Positions 1 to 11,163 of a stretch of 64,000 nt of DNA are shown here, piece after piece. Origin of the DNA: Gibbula magus (lineage: Eukaryota; Mollusca; Gastropoda; Trochida; Trochidae); assembly GCA_936450465.1 (NCBI GenBank), contig OW388293.1:51859201-51923200 (forward strand), in the 5' to 3' direction. Made by a program: the position numbers and the translations under genes. Numbering within the stretch: position 1 is the first letter of the stretch; each line of letters opens with the position of its first letter. Below the pieces are notes generated by a model. The model was given only the letters and a program-made list of their open reading frames with translations. It was not told the origin of the DNA and ran no database searches.

Positions 1-418
1 GCTCTAGAGTCATTGGTTCTGGAGAAGAAGTCGAAAAAGCGAAAAGTTTACGGACGGACGGACGCCGGACGCCATGCCATGAGCCCAACGGGCCTTTCAG
101 GCCTGATGAGCTAAAAATTAATACGCCGTTTCTCTATGTCGTACTCCAACAATACCTTATGCCCTCGCACATATCACACTCGAACAGACACACGGACGCA
201 CAGACGCACGTATGATGAACGGATTATCACTCAAACCTATCGCTGTCCAGTTCTTGGCAGTGTAAAAATGAAGTGAAGACATAGGCTAGAGTTATTTGAG
301 GCTAGCCCGAAATGACTCTACCAGCATTGATTTGGTGTAGCCTGAAAAATATTGAGGTTTAGGTAGAGTCATTTGAGCCTGGATAGAGTCATCTGAGCCT
401 GAGAAAATTTCTAGCCCC

Positions 419-535
419 AAATGACTCTAGAGTTATCTGAGGCCAGGCTCAAATGACTCTAGAGTTAACTGAGGCCAGGCTCAAATGACTCTAGAGTTAA
501 CTGAGGCCAGGCTCAAATAACTCTAGAGTCATTTT
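419..535. repeat. 32-bp tandem repeat
   Basis: About 3.5 copies of a 32-bp unit containing CTCTAGAGTTAACTGAGGCC followed by AGGCTCAAATGA. Degenerate AGAGTCATTTGAGG pieces extend the array back to about 284 and on to 560. No coding content seen. Confidence 0.85.
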
Positions 536-767
536 TGTACTAGAGTCATCTGAGGCTGATACACCGGGTTATATTTTTTCAGACATGAATTGACGTTTAT
601 AATCTTCTTGGGGTGACCTACTGTAAATGGAGAATTAAGTGAACAAGACGGATATTTGTTATCATGGACCTGTTTTGCTGAATCTCACATGGTCACACCA
701 ATATTTCTCCTCAAAAGGAGTGTATAACTATTTTATATTGCAACACGGAGTATTCAGTTGTTACGTG

Positions 768-872
768 AAACCCGGGTTCTAATAGAAACCCGGGTTGTAT
801 TGGAGGCCCTGGTTGTATTTACCTCAGCACCCCTTACCCCCCGGTTCTATTAGAGGCCCGGGTTGTATTAGA
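768..872. repeat. Degenerate CCCGGGTTCTATTAGAG repeats
   Basis: Four or five imperfect copies of a short motif (CCCGGGTTCTAATAGA, CCCGGGTTGTATTGGAGG, CCGGTTCTATTAGAGG and similar). The rest of 536-1324, left of gene A exon 2, shows no recognisable gene. Gene A exon 3 was looked for here and not found. Confidence 0.55.
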
Positions 873-1129
873 GAAATACGGTAGGTATAGCATTTCGATG
901 AACTTAACAATTGCATTTGGTGTTTGGAGATGTGATTTCGATCAGATGACATTTGGCCAAATATGATAGAAACAAACATTATCGTTTAATATATATATGG
1001 TATAAGATATATGATAAAAGCTACCGAAAAATATCACGATTCCATATAATTAATTCACATAGTACTGTTGCATATCATACAATCAGGGTTTGTTTTTGCC
1101 AAAGAAATGTGGAATTAAGATATGTATAG

Positions 1130-1245
1130 GCAAGAAGCTTGTAAGACGTAACGAAAGGCAATGTAGGTAAGCAGAAATCGTTAATTAAAGGCAAGAAGCC
1201 AATATAAACTGAAGGCATGTGTAGGCAAAAACGTATATGAAGCAA
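1130..1245. repeat. Relic of the 39-bp gene-B intron minisatellite
   Basis: Pieces reading GGCAAGAAGCCAATAT and AAGGCATGTGTAGGCAA match the unit of the large array at 35180-36300. Here they lie downstream of gene A exon 2, the position equivalent to intron 2 of gene B, so the array predates the gene duplication but expanded only in copy B. Confidence 0.6.
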
Positions 1246-1324
1246 ACTCACTGACGGATTACAATTGATTTAGCTTTACTTAAATGCATATTCAAGCGGA
1301 TGGGAAACTAGTCGAAAAACTTAC

Positions 1325-2719
1325 CGCCACACCTAAGGCATAATGTTCAGCGGAAACATCAGAGTACAGTCTTTTTATTTGGAAGTATCGCGTGGTACTG
1401 AAAGATGCACCTGTAATAAAATATTGTTCAATCATATTATCAGATTTACTGCTTTTCGGCAACGATAAGTATTATATGTAAAACTGCACGGATATATAAT
1501 TCAAGCCCCCACACATTATCTAAATACATGTACTACTAATTCTGAATAAGAGTTTCTTGACAACAACCTTTTCATGTAAACATACGTGACGTTTTGGAGT
1601 ATATGCTCTCCCTGTAAAGGTCACTTCACACTGTACGGAATTTGAAAATGTAGTAAATTTGCAAAGAATAGTAAGCAATCGGGCCATTCGCAAACGGATC
1701 CCAAGTTCTGGCATTCGTGCCCTTCGCATGGATATCGAGATGCCAACTTGTGATTTGTCTGTCCGTCGGGGCCATTATTCAGTTTTCACAAGATCATTCA
1801 AGAAGCTAACCAATAGTCATAACAAGGCAACGTGACTGCGTTCAGGCCGCATAATATATCATTTTGTATATGACATTTATAATGCTTTATATAAATATGG
1901 AAAAAAATTAAAGATTTGTCGAAAGCTGTGTTGTGTCCTTAGGCGAGGCACTTCATCCACGTTGCACTCAGTCCACCCAGCTGTACAATGGGTACCTGGT
2001 TATACGGGTGTACTGACCGAAATGGACTCCCAGCGCAGGCAAGCAGCTTCGAAAAAGTATAATCCGTCAGGGTCATAGTGAACCGTCGGTGAGCAACTCG
2101 CAAGAGATGGATACTTGACGTAAAACTTATCATCATTATTATTATTAAAACACACTGGCTCTATTGCAGATGATCGAATCGAGTATAATTTGAAAAAGCC
2201 ATTCCGGATCCCTCACGCATGCGTCAAACCTAGTGTAAATCCAGCCATAATTGATATTATAATATAATTAATAAACATCTATACAGATAAGTTACATGGT
2301 CCTTCAAAAGAGCTATGTCTGACACTTACTGGAAGTGATATAAGGATATATGTGTATATTTTGAAAATCGCAATGCTACAACAATAGATCATACATTTAA
2401 ACTTACACCTTAATAAAATCTAGCTTTTTTTATCATCACGTCTTTCAGTAGTTTTGTCGTGGGATGGGTAATTAATGTATCGTATAACCGATTGCTTATA
2501 TTGATAAAAACATTAAAAACAATACAAGATTTCTGAATAACAACCTCTTGACTGTTAAATAATTTTACGTGATCTTCACATTAAAACAATTTCGTTTTTC
2601 AGATTATATTTCATGTATTCCTCTTAGAAATGGTCTTCGAAGATAACATCATACTCACCAAGAAATAATAAAACTGTACATAATATTGAAAAAGTACAGT
2701 TAATCGAGTGTGCGTCCAT
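1325..2719 (-). CDS. Tetraspan membrane protein gene A (first two exons; 5' partial gene)
   Basis: Exon 1 is 2659-2719 (61 nt, ATG at 2719, donor G|GTGAGTAT) and exon 2 is 1325-1410 (86 nt, acceptor TTATTACAG, donor GCG|GTAAGT). Exon 1 encodes MDAHSINCTFSILCTVLLFL, a hydrophobic first transmembrane helix. Exon 2 begins with the split Gly codon and encodes ASFSTTRYFQIKRLYSD and on to ALGVA. Both exons have exactly the lengths and phases of exons 1 and 2 of gene B (38293 downward), and the proteins align over 48 residues without a gap. Exons 3-5 are not seen to the left and are probably beyond the window. The 5' flank (2720-2840) also resembles that of gene B, so the two arose by tandem duplication. 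Function is unknown; by architecture it is a four-helix membrane protein. Confidence 0.75.
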
Positions 2720-4260
2720 CACTGTTTGGTTCGGTTTTCGTCCCGGATCTAAGTATAAATAAAAAGGCTTTCCCAATTCTACATTCCAACACGGTGATGT
2801 AAATTACTGTAAACATCTCGGCGGTTGTGTCATCTCGACACAACGCTCGGGGTGTCCGTGGCTGATATTAATGCTTCGTGACTGAATGCATCGTCTTCTC
2901 CGACTCTGGTTTAGCCAGGAGTTTATCACAGTAATTAATCCATGGTAGTTAATCTGTAAATCCCCACGACTCGTGGATACTTCTCATTTCATTCTCTCTC
3001 CACATGCATATCTTTTCTATCTGTCTCTGTCTATCGCTGTGTCTGTCTCTCTCTGTGTCTGTGAGAGGTAACAGGGAAGAGATTTTATAACATAAACCAC
3101 ATTTTTAAATGTTTTAAAAATTTCAATGGTCCTCCGAATGCATATACCCACCTCCTGAGTCAACACAATATTACCGCAATATTATTTACTCATCGTTCGC
3201 TTTCTCGTAAGTAATGAATGATATTTAACTAACGTACCGCGATACAACGCCAGCATCAATATGTGCCCTCTTTCAACCCGTTTACCCAACACCCTATGTT
3301 TCCTCAGCACACCCTGAATCAACAACCTTACCTCGCTTCACCGAATACGAATATATATTAAAACTGTCCGTCTGAATGTATTTTTTTTTACCGCAATCAT
3401 TTCGCAATATTCGTACAATGTAGATTTAAAGGTGCATCCGTTGTGTTTCATAAACATTAATAAGGCTTTAGTACGTCCCGACTCACCATATGTGCTGTTT
3501 ACAGTGCAAATAAATTCACTCGGCTTGCATATTCATCCCCAAATAATTCAATCGCCAAATATATCACACTCACTAGTTTCCAATTAAAGAAGAGTAACAT
3601 CATTATGCATGTGCAGACACCGAAATTACACGTCCCATTTACATGCACAGTAGGTATATGACCTATTAAACATGATCATCATGGAGAGGCAAATGGTCGA
3701 TTTCATCATTGATAATGCAGTCCTAAGTTCCAAATAAGTATAAACTTTATCTCATCACCAAAGTCGGACATAATGTAGAGTTGTTTCTTCTTCAGAAGAG
3801 AAATCTCATCATCGGTCGAGCCTGTATACTCTGTTGAATTTTCTGGATGTATATAGAGAAACGAAATAAATATCTGCTCAAAGTTAAGAGTGTGAATTCA
3901 ATTTGAAAACAATTAGATTTGTCCAGTGCTCATAGTCTTAAGAAAGATGAAGATATAGAACGCCTGATGCACATATGGCAGACACTTGTATATATGCATA
4001 TGTATATTTTATAATAAAAATTGTAATTCATGTCAACTCTTTCTGTTATTGTTGATATGATTTGAGTCGCAAGTTAGTAGTAACCAGTTGTTCTGGGAGC
4101 AATATCCTTTGCTTAGGGTTTTCTTATGCATTGGGTCAATCTATCAATAATGGAAGGGAGGTTGGGTTATGTCATTTTACTATCATCTATTGCTGTCAAT
4201 TAACCCAATATTTCCTCTCATTGGCTGATTTGGCACTGAGCACAGCAAGATGACATGACA
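2720..4260. other. Upstream flank of gene A
   Basis: AT-rich, with a CT/TGTCTCTCTCTG-rich patch at about 3000-3065 and the duplicated segment 3428-3672. No other gene recognised. A 63-codon open frame at 4062-4253 has no recognisable features. Confidence 0.5.
3428..3672 (+). repeat. Dispersed 240-bp repeat, copy 1
   Basis: Matches 16680-16900 over about 230 bp in the same orientation. Shared blocks include CATATGTGCTGTTTACAGTG, CTTGCATATTCATCCC and AGAGTAACATCATTATGCAT. This copy lies about 0.7 kb upstream of gene A; the other is inside the 6.6-kb TA-flanked element. Confidence 0.8.
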
Positions 4261-4505
4261 AGACGATTTGAAGATAATTATTCTAAACTAAGGACATGAT
4301 GATGGTGATGGTGGGGGTGACGAGCTCGCCCGACCACGCACAGTCCAGGCACACAAAGAGTAGGTCCAGGTGCGCACCCTAACAGTAGGGCTTAAGGAGG
4401 GCCGGGTGTTGGAAGCGGTCCCACCCCCGCCTGGGGTGCGGGTGAATGCGGCCAGAACAGAGGTGTCGGCCGTCCCCAACCAGGGACTGAATAAGGGCCT
4501 CCAAG

Positions 4506-6278
4506 ATGGACGAGCCAGGGAGGTGCGAGAGGAGCACCGCGTTGAACGAGTTCTTTAGCAGGTTCGGGTCTCCATTCCAGCTACACTCAGACAAAGTGAG
4601 AAACTTTGAAAGCAACTTGTTCAGTTCAATGTGCGACCTGTTGCACATCTCGAAAACTCGGACCACTCTGTACCGCCCCTCATCGAACGGTCAAGTGGAA
4701 CTGTACAACCGGACCCTCATGGCTATGATAAGGTGTCATGTGAACAAGGCACATACATCATGGGATGAATATTTGCCTCAACTCGCCTTGGCAATCCGGT
4801 CGTCGGTAAACCGGCAGACAGGACATTCCGCTAACCGTCTTATGTTAGGGCGAGAGGTGAACACTCCGGCCGACCTGATGTTTGGGAGTCCGCACGAGAC
4901 GAACAAAGGCCCCCGGGAATACCTTCAAGGGCTGGAAGAGGCTATGAAGGGGTTCCACGATCTCAATCCGGAGGTCCCCGTATATTGTGTTTGCAGACAG
5001 CTAGACGATGGGTCGTTAATGATCGCATGTGACAGTTGCAATGGTTGGTTCCATGGAGAGTGTGTAGGGGTGCAGGCAGAAATGGCCGATTCCATCACGG
5101 AGTACACCTGCCCGCTATGCGAAGAGGGCGTACTCCCCATTAGTACCTTTGATTCTCTTTCTAGAACAGTCACCACAACAAAGACAGTCAAGAAAATGGA
5201 CAAAATACTAGAAGAGCTAGAGGAGCCGAGGAGCCCGGTGGAGGAGGAGATGGAGGTGACCCTCTACCGGGAGGAGACGGTATTGGAGCAGCTGCTCTCG
5301 TTTGCCATCCCCCACAGCGAACTCCCTGCCGGGATCGGCACGATGACGTGGATTCAGAGGGAGGTGATAACCAGGGGTGGACTGGGGAGAATGAGAGGGA
5401 CGGTGTCTCCAGTTCTACCCCGACCGGGGTTCGCCCACTCCCGCAGGGAACCCCATTCCGGACAGGCACTGGAGCCAGGGCCTGCCCAGGCCAGGACGCA
5501 GGAGGGAAGGAGCGAGACCCGGGGAGCACAGGTGATCTCCAGCACCATGGACCCTGAGGCCACGAGCAGGACGAGGGCAGGTGGCTCTTTGAGAGAGCCT
5601 GGCGACATGGCCGCATGGACAGACGAACCCTTGGGGTCCAGCCGCCAAGACTCTTGGGAAGACGAGCTCCCCCGGCGCAAGAGGACCAGAGCGGCCGAGA
5701 CCAGGGAATCACGGGAGAAATCCCGTGGAGGCGGTAGGGTGAGGTACCGCCCGGCTGGTTCCAGCCCTACCTTCCGGTTCGTAAACTCTGTGACTGACGC
5801 CCCCAGCCGAGGAGACAGGGACTCTGCCAGCACCAGAAGTACAGGGAATGGAAAAGGCTCTATGTGCCCCGTCGTGGGATGCCCCACGGCGAAGACCAGG
5901 AAGCTTGCCAAATATGCCGTGGAGTGGCACATCCCGGCCTACTTCTCTGAACGAGTCAGCCAGACCCCCAAGGGAGCCATGGTAAATATGGCCAGTATGA
6001 TGAAGGCCCTGGAGATTATGGCAGTGTGGCTACTGGGACGACGGGTAGCAATAAGAGAGCACCTGACCTGGGCCCGGGAGCACCTGGAGATCCCACCCCA
6101 TAGCCAAATGGAACCCAACCAGGCCGCCGTCATGAGGCGGATGTGTGAGTCGATGGGATGGGCGCAGCCAAGGCATTTGGACCTGCACCCTCCTAATCCA
6201 TCTGAGGGTGCTGCTTCTCATGACAAATCATCTTGCGCCGAGGAAGAGGGAGGAGTCTTCCACCTACCTGGTGGGTAG
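4506..6278 (+). CDS. Chimeric frame: gypsy-type integrase end, PHD finger, zinc motif
   Basis: Open for 590 codons. Residues about 14-135 are the C-terminal part of a retroelement DDE integrase core. The second Asp (HSD, residue 29) and the Glu (NGQVE) are exactly 35 residues apart, as expected for D-35-E integrases, but the part with the first Asp is missing. Residues about 159-207 form a PHD finger: C-x-C, CDSC, WFHGEC and CPLC give the C4HC3 set, a chromatin-reading fold. Residues about 452-480 contain CPVVGC followed by a spaced His, a possible zinc motif. The rest is low-complexity, rich in Arg, Glu and Pro. The frame leads toward the TatD-like region at 6563-7329. Codon use is GC-rich against AT-rich surroundings. 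The ATG is taken from the frame and is probably not a native start. The junction near residue 150 may be a DNA-level fusion. Confidence 0.65.
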   Translation: MDEPGRCERSTALNEFFSRFGSPFQLHSDKVRNFESNLFSSMCDLLHISKTRTTLYRPSSNGQVELYNRTLMAMIRCHVNKAHTSWDEYLPQLALAIRSSVNRQTGHSANRLMLGREVNTPADLMFGSPHETNKGPREYLQGLEEAMKGFHDLNPEVPVYCVCRQLDDGSLMIACDSCNGWFHGECVGVQAEMADSITEYTCPLCEEGVLPISTFDSLSRTVTTTKTVKKMDKILEELEEPRSPVEEEMEVTLYREETVLEQLLSFAIPHSELPAGIGTMTWIQREVITRGGLGRMRGTVSPVLPRPGFAHSRREPHSGQALEPGPAQARTQEGRSETRGAQVISSTMDPEATSRTRAGGSLREPGDMAAWTDEPLGSSRQDSWEDELPRRKRTRAAETRESREKSRGGGRVRYRPAGSSPTFRFVNSVTDAPSRGDRDSASTRSTGNGKGSMCPVVGCPTAKTRKLAKYAVEWHIPAYFSERVSQTPKGAMVNMASMMKALEIMAVWLLGRRVAIREHLTWAREHLEIPPHSQMEPNQAAVMRRMCESMGWAQPRHLDLHPPNPSEGAASHDKSSCAEEEGGVFHLPGG

Positions 6279-6562
6279 ACATAGCAGACCCGGCCCTGCC
6301 AACCACGAGAGGGGAGGACGAGCGACCCCCTTCAGCCAGCACAGGACCAGACCGGTTCAGTGGCCCCTGCCCCACCGAGGACGTCCACTCCGACGTCAAC
6401 CACCACACCCACACGTGACCAGACCGGTTCCGTGGCCCGCAGCGGAGTGCCGCAGACATCAAGGATTGACCCTTGGACACAGCAGTCTCCCGACGACTTC
6501 AGGACTGACACGCTCATAGGGGCTCAGGAGAAGCCGCCAACAGAAGGGAAGCCGCCAGAGAG

Positions 6563-7329
6563 GTGTCAATCGTCGAGCTGTACGAGGAGGTGGAAGCCAT
6601 CGACACACACTTCCACCTAGAGGAGACTTGGGGGGGGGGGGGGGGGGGGGGGGAGCACGGGATGCAGCCGGACCGGAAACACCAGGTCAAGATCACCGGT
6701 CTGGTCGAGGTGTACCGCGATCCTGCCTCCCACCCGACAAGACCTTCTACCGAGCCGGGAGTCGTCGGGCGGTGGGAGTCCACCCCAAAAAGGCGAGCCA
6801 GCTGTCCAAAGAGGGGTTTCGTCATCTGGTGGAGCTCTGCCATCAACCCAGGATGGCTGTCGGGGAGATCGGACTGGACCGGACTACCCACCATCAGGAG
6901 TGGCGGAGCCAGGAGAGAGTGATGTCGGAGTTGGCCCGGGTGCCCCCTGATGGAGTTCCTGTCATGGTCTACGAGGGGACCCCCATGCCACCGATGTGCA
7001 CCTGAAGTGCATCAGAATCTTGCAGACAACACCTGCGAATCCACGTCCATGGACTTGCGGGAATGGAAGTGTCTGTACGAGAGTGGACCACCGCCTTCCC
7101 CAGGGTTTGTTTTGGGTTCTCTCGTGCCATCCGCTTCTTTGACGCAGACCAAGCAGCAGCGCTGAGGCACCTCCCTAACGACCGGATCCTGAGACGGACA
7201 GGACGTCAACAGGTCCCAGTTGGTCGGGCATACCCTGGCCGAGATTGGGAGAATCCGGGGGGAGTCTCTGCAGGAAGTGGCACGCTACACAACACAGAAC
7301 GTGCACTGCATCTACTCCCTGTGAGGCGG
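6563..7329 (+). pseudogene. TatD-family metal-dependent nuclease, frameshifted
   Basis: TatD-type nucleases are TIM-barrel metal-dependent DNases. Visible landmarks in order are IDTHFHLE (the N-terminal H-x-H metal site), AVGVHPKKAS, AVGEIGLDRT (the Glu and Asp of the GEIGLD block), RIHVHGLAG, FGFSRAIRFFDADQ, and a C-terminus reading EVARYTTQNVH then a stop at 7329. These blocks fall in different frames. One break is at the 24-base G run at 6630-6653. Another is near 7190, where an ETD triplet lies one frame away. The segment expected to carry a catalytic His reads PVMVYEGT, so a metal ligand appears lost. It continues the PHD-bearing frame upstream; I infer one PHD/zinc/TatD gene, now inactive. 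Confidence 0.6.
6630..6653 (+). repeat. Poly-G tract (24 G)
   Basis: An uninterrupted G run inside the TatD-like region, disrupting its frame. Confidence 0.95.
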
Positions 7330-7734
7330 ACAGGGGGGAACGATACACCGAGTGGTGTGTCCGACAGGAGGGTTTTCATCGGTTGACGAGAGCCCTGGAG
7401 CCCATACCTGACCGAGTTTCCAGCGGATGCGGGGATGTCCAAGATACCGAAGTTCCATGGATCGCCGTGTTTGGACTTTGACGACCCTGTCCCGACCCTC
7501 CAGAGGAGACCGGCGCCCACCAGACCAAAGCCTATAAGACAGGGAGGGATGTGGTGATCGGCGATGACTTCCGGGTCCACGAGAGGTCACGAGAGTGCCA
7601 GACCAACGAAGAGCCCGGATGAAGCTCTGTAGCAGCCACACGGCGAGTAAGTTGAGTTTTACCTCCTTGCCCATTTGGCCAGGACTCAGGTTTAATCACC
7701 TGAGTACCCTTACTTCAGCCCAAGTTGACCAGTT
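7330..7734. other. Unassigned GC-rich stretch
   Basis: It continues the base composition of the TatD-like region up to about 7640 and probably belongs to the same insertion. No domain recognised. Confidence 0.4.
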
Positions 7735-8373
7735 GTGACCAGTGTTCACAATAAGGTGTTGAAGAGTGAATTTCGAAGGTATGCGGTTCACTTCGGTATC
7801 TGGAGTGTGAAATCTCACAATGACATCAGATGGGGCGACGTTTCTTTGCATATTGATGGTGACGGCAAGGAATTTCTTCAGTTCGAGGAAAGACAGTCCA
7901 AAACTTGCCAAGGAGATAATCTTGAACATGTCCGTAACATTTACCCAAAAGCATGGGCGACAAATGATGACAGGTGTCCAGTCTACCTGTACAAGCAGTT
8001 TGCTGATCTCAGACCGTCAGATTTTTCCTCACCGGACTCCCCTTTTTATTTAGCTACTAACTGCAAGGATGCTTCCCCTTGCCATCCATGGTTTAAACGT
8101 CAACCGGTTGGTGTCAACAAACTTGGGACGATCATGAAGAGAATGGCGAAGTCGGCTGGACTTGGCGATTTCACCAATCACTCAGCTGCTCGTAGGTATC
8201 TCGTGCAGAAACTCACTGACCAGAACATTCCTCCTACGGAAATCATGCAGATATCGGGTCACCGCAATGTGCAGAGTATAAACAGCTACAGTAACATATC
8301 CATGAATCGCCACCGTGCGATCAGTAACATTCTCAGTAACAATGACCAGACAAGTGCACTTGTACTTCCGTGA
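7735..8373 (+). pseudogene. Crypton-type tyrosine recombinase (DUF3504-like), C-terminal part
   Basis: The 212-residue frame resembles the DUF3504 domain found in Crypton transposons and in vertebrate genes derived from them. It shows RWGDVSL, FEERQSKT, RCPVYLYK, PFYLATN, WFKRQPVGVNKLG, a TNHSAAR block, PPTEIMQISGHRNVQS and INSYS with the candidate nucleophile Tyr. Two catalytic positions look damaged. The first Arg, expected after the Gly in the FGIxS block, is Trp (TGG, one transition from CGG). The usual H-x-x-R reads H-S-A-A-R, with the Arg displaced by one. The N-terminal half is missing, so the copy is probably dead. Terminal repeats were not identified. Confidence 0.75.
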
Positions 8374-8925
8374 AATGCAGCAGCTGCAAGTGCGAGTGAT
8401 CTCCCTTCCACCGTCAATGTGATGTCGAGTCAATCTCGTACCGCTGTAACACGTTTTGACTTGGTGCGTTCCATCTTCTCCGCTCCTATATATGGAGGAA
8501 CAATAAACATAAACTTCTATGGTTCTGATGGCAAGTGACCTCGTCTCACTGATGATAAGGACTGTTAAACGAGGACTGACTTGCAGTAAGTTTGCTCTTT
8601 GGTGCGCCTCTGCTGAGTACTAATGGCGAACTGACCGTGTTTCTCAAGGTTTGATTGTTATTAAATTTCCTAAAGATTTCATGAGTGTTTTGTGTTATCT
8701 TTTTAATGTAAACACTGTGTACAGATGTTAAGATCCTTATTATTCATACTTCAATTAGCTTAAGCGCGAAAATCATAGTTATTTTCCCTGCGGCTTAGCA
8801 TCCTTTTCCGTTCCACATTGTGACGTCACTAACTTAAAATCTAACCATATTCCTACGCGCTTCAAACCTACATAATTTCATTTTCATCTGCGTTAAACAT
8901 GCTGTTATCCGTGATTAAAAATAAA
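8374..8925. other. 3' flank of the Crypton relic
   Basis: AT-rich. It may include Crypton 3' sequence up to about 8760. No further feature supported. Confidence 0.35.
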
Positions 8926-9069
8926 ATACCAAACTCATTCCCTATGGATACCGTATTTATTACAACACGTGGATTGTTTAAGGTATTTAACTCGCTTTCG
9001 CTCATTAAATATGTTAAACAATCCACTCATTGTAATAAATACGGTATCCATAGGGAACTTGTTTGGTAT
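8926..9069. repeat. Fold-back hairpin element 1 (144 bp)
   Basis: Near-perfect inverted repeat. The left arm contains CTATGGATACCGTATTTATT and the right arm its reverse complement. Outer ends read ATACCAAAC and GTTTGGTAT. On the minus strand the apex reads GA-GC-GAAA-GC-GA. It has the same length, end motifs and apex as the element at 41277-41419, but a different stem. Confidence 0.9.
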
Positions 9070-9950
9070 TCTCTGACTTTATATGCAAAAAAACGTGCTA
9101 CAGTGACTTTTTTTTGATGTTTTCCATTGTTAACACAAAAACTGACATTCAATTATTATAATTTCCTACTTTGAAGGTTTTTTTTTATTTATTTATTTTA
9201 TTTTAGTATATTTTGGTATATGCTTTTGATAGAAGAAATAGTATTATATCGATTTCATTGAGGCAACACGAAAGATAAACACGGACACATAGTAGCAAAT
9301 TCCTTGAACAAGTTCTGACGCAAAGAAAACACAGGGGGTAAGCCCCGTCCATGCTAAACCGGAAGTTGGCAGCCGTCAACAACTATTTTCTTGACAGACA
9401 ATTTCAACTTTTCTGGGGCCCGAAATTGGTCAGTTTTGAATATTTTCCATTGAATGATGTTAGCAATATTAAGTTTTTTCAACTCTTTGACAGCTATAAT
9501 TTACAATCGCTACATCTTTAAAACATGACATGTAATACATATTTTATAATGTTAACATTAGTCAATCGTCTTCAAGGAGAAAAGCCGTGAAAAGGGGACT
9601 TTCTACATGAAAACAGCAAATCTAGATGTATGTAGCCCGTATTTTATGTAATTTTAAGTAGAATATGGTTATCTAGGACTTGCATCAAAGTTGTAGCATT
9701 CACAGGTTGATCGAAGACGAAATATTAGCTAAATTAAAAACACATTGATGCTCATGTTGACAAACACACTGCTCAGGTTGTTGAAAATGAACTGTACCGG
9801 TAGTTCGTCTTTTAGTTGTTAGCTGGTAACAGTAAATTGTTATGCAGAACTAAAAGGATGGTCATCGCTAACTTCATTATCTCTCCTGATGAAATAGACC
9901 TGATTTGAGTAACGGTTGTTGAGAATACCACTTAACCTGACGTTTTTATA
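9070..9950. other. AT-rich stretch with a MITE-end fragment
   Basis: 9085-9108 (GCAAAAAAACGTGCTACAGTG) matches one terminus of the MITE at 27789-28150. The remainder, including a T/A-rich run at 9178-9240, shows no gene. Confidence 0.4.
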
Positions 9951-10040
9951 CCCCCGCTACGAGGTAACCGGGGTATATAGCGGTCATTCCGTCCGGTCAA
10001 TTTTCTCAAAAACCGTCACCTGAGGAAGCCAGACGAACAG
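9948..10040. repeat. TACCCCCGCTACGAGG-type invertebrate repeat
   Basis: Contains TACCCCCGCTACGAGGTAAC, then CGGGGTATA as an imperfect inverted repeat, then CCGTCCGGTC. Related starts occur at about 26833 and 56017. Confidence 0.6.
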
Positions 10041-10046
10041 AGTGGA

Positions 10047-10391
10047 TTACTGGTGATTGGATTTAATTAGACCATGATAGGCTAGGGGTACATAATAGCG
10101 TTGATCTCTATTCAAAACAGGATTAAAACGCTTAATGCTGATTGCTTCCAAAATCTTCCTTGATTTGAAGTCACTGCAGTGTACTTTTAATGTGCTGATG
10201 TTGTCCCACAGGATCGAGTGGTTGGGATTGCCTTTGATGTGATCAGAGAGGGCTGATTTGGAATCACTGTTCTTGATAGAGGTTTGGTGTTCCTTGATTC
10301 TTATCTGGAGTGGCCTTGAGGTTTCGCCGATGTAGCTGTCACCACATCCAATTCGATTATTGGATTGTCGCGATGGGTAAATATTAATCAC
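10047..10391 (-). pseudogene. Penelope-like element GIY-YIG endonuclease remnant
   Basis: The minus-strand frame contains CGDSYIGETSRPLQIRIKEH, the YIG half of a GIY-YIG endonuclease, with its conserved Arg and His, followed by SALSDHI and RKILEAISIKRFNP and a short tail. This is the C-terminal domain of Penelope-like retroelement proteins. Everything upstream, including the reverse transcriptase, is absent, so this is a short 3' fragment. The GIY half is replaced by unrelated sequence near residue 14. Confidence 0.75.
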
Positions 10392-10880
10392 ATGTCACAT
10401 TGTAGATAAAATAGTTCTCTATCAATTGATATAAGTAGGTTTTAAAGATATTTGAAACACTAACATAATCAATGGCTCTTTAATATATTTGTGATTCATA
10501 TTTGCAATAAAACACATATCTGCTGATAGCATTCACAATGCTGTTAATAGAGCCTGACGTTAGAAGAGATGTTCTTTATCAGAACTTTGTGCTATTGCAA
10601 GGAAAAGCCGACAAAACAATTATGGTTATACATTGCAGAAAAGTTGGAAGTTGAGTCGTTGGAGGGACTAGGATGTGTAACACTGCAACTTTGCTACTCG
10701 CAGAACAGTACTCAACAGCAAACAACAGCAACAACAGCAGAATACGATAACTATTGCCCCATTTTTTGATACCTAGTCAAGTTTGATTCTTATACTCTTG
10801 TCTGAAGTACAAGGATTTGTGCTTATGCTGTTAATGAGACTCCAAATACATTAATCGAACACCTGTTTACACCTGAGTTG
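10392..10880. other. No gene recognised
   Basis: AT-rich spacer between the Penelope fragment and the 3' end of the LINE. A CAACAG/CAGCAA-rich patch at about 10715-10740 accounts for the short Gln-rich open frame here. Confidence 0.4.
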
Positions 10881-11163
10881 GTGTTATCACCTTTTTTATT
10901 TTGAATTACAAATATCTGATGTTTTCGACGTCGTATTCTAAATTTGAAAAGTACAGGCATTTAGTTAGGAAGGAATACTTCTACATATCACAGTGCCACT
11001 TTTGTCTGTCTCTTGTGTCTAAGACCTCAATGCAAGTATTAAGGAATTTAGCACGGTTAATTTGGGAACAGTAGTCCAATCCTTCCTTATTTCCATGAAT
11101 GCCTAACCTTTTGACAAATTCACACACCCTATAATCCCATGAGGATTTTCTTTTATAAGACCA

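Noticed and set aside
5188..5932. Several long minus-strand frames under the PHD-bearing frame
   Set aside because: GC-rich shadows of the plus-strand frame with no recognisable motifs.
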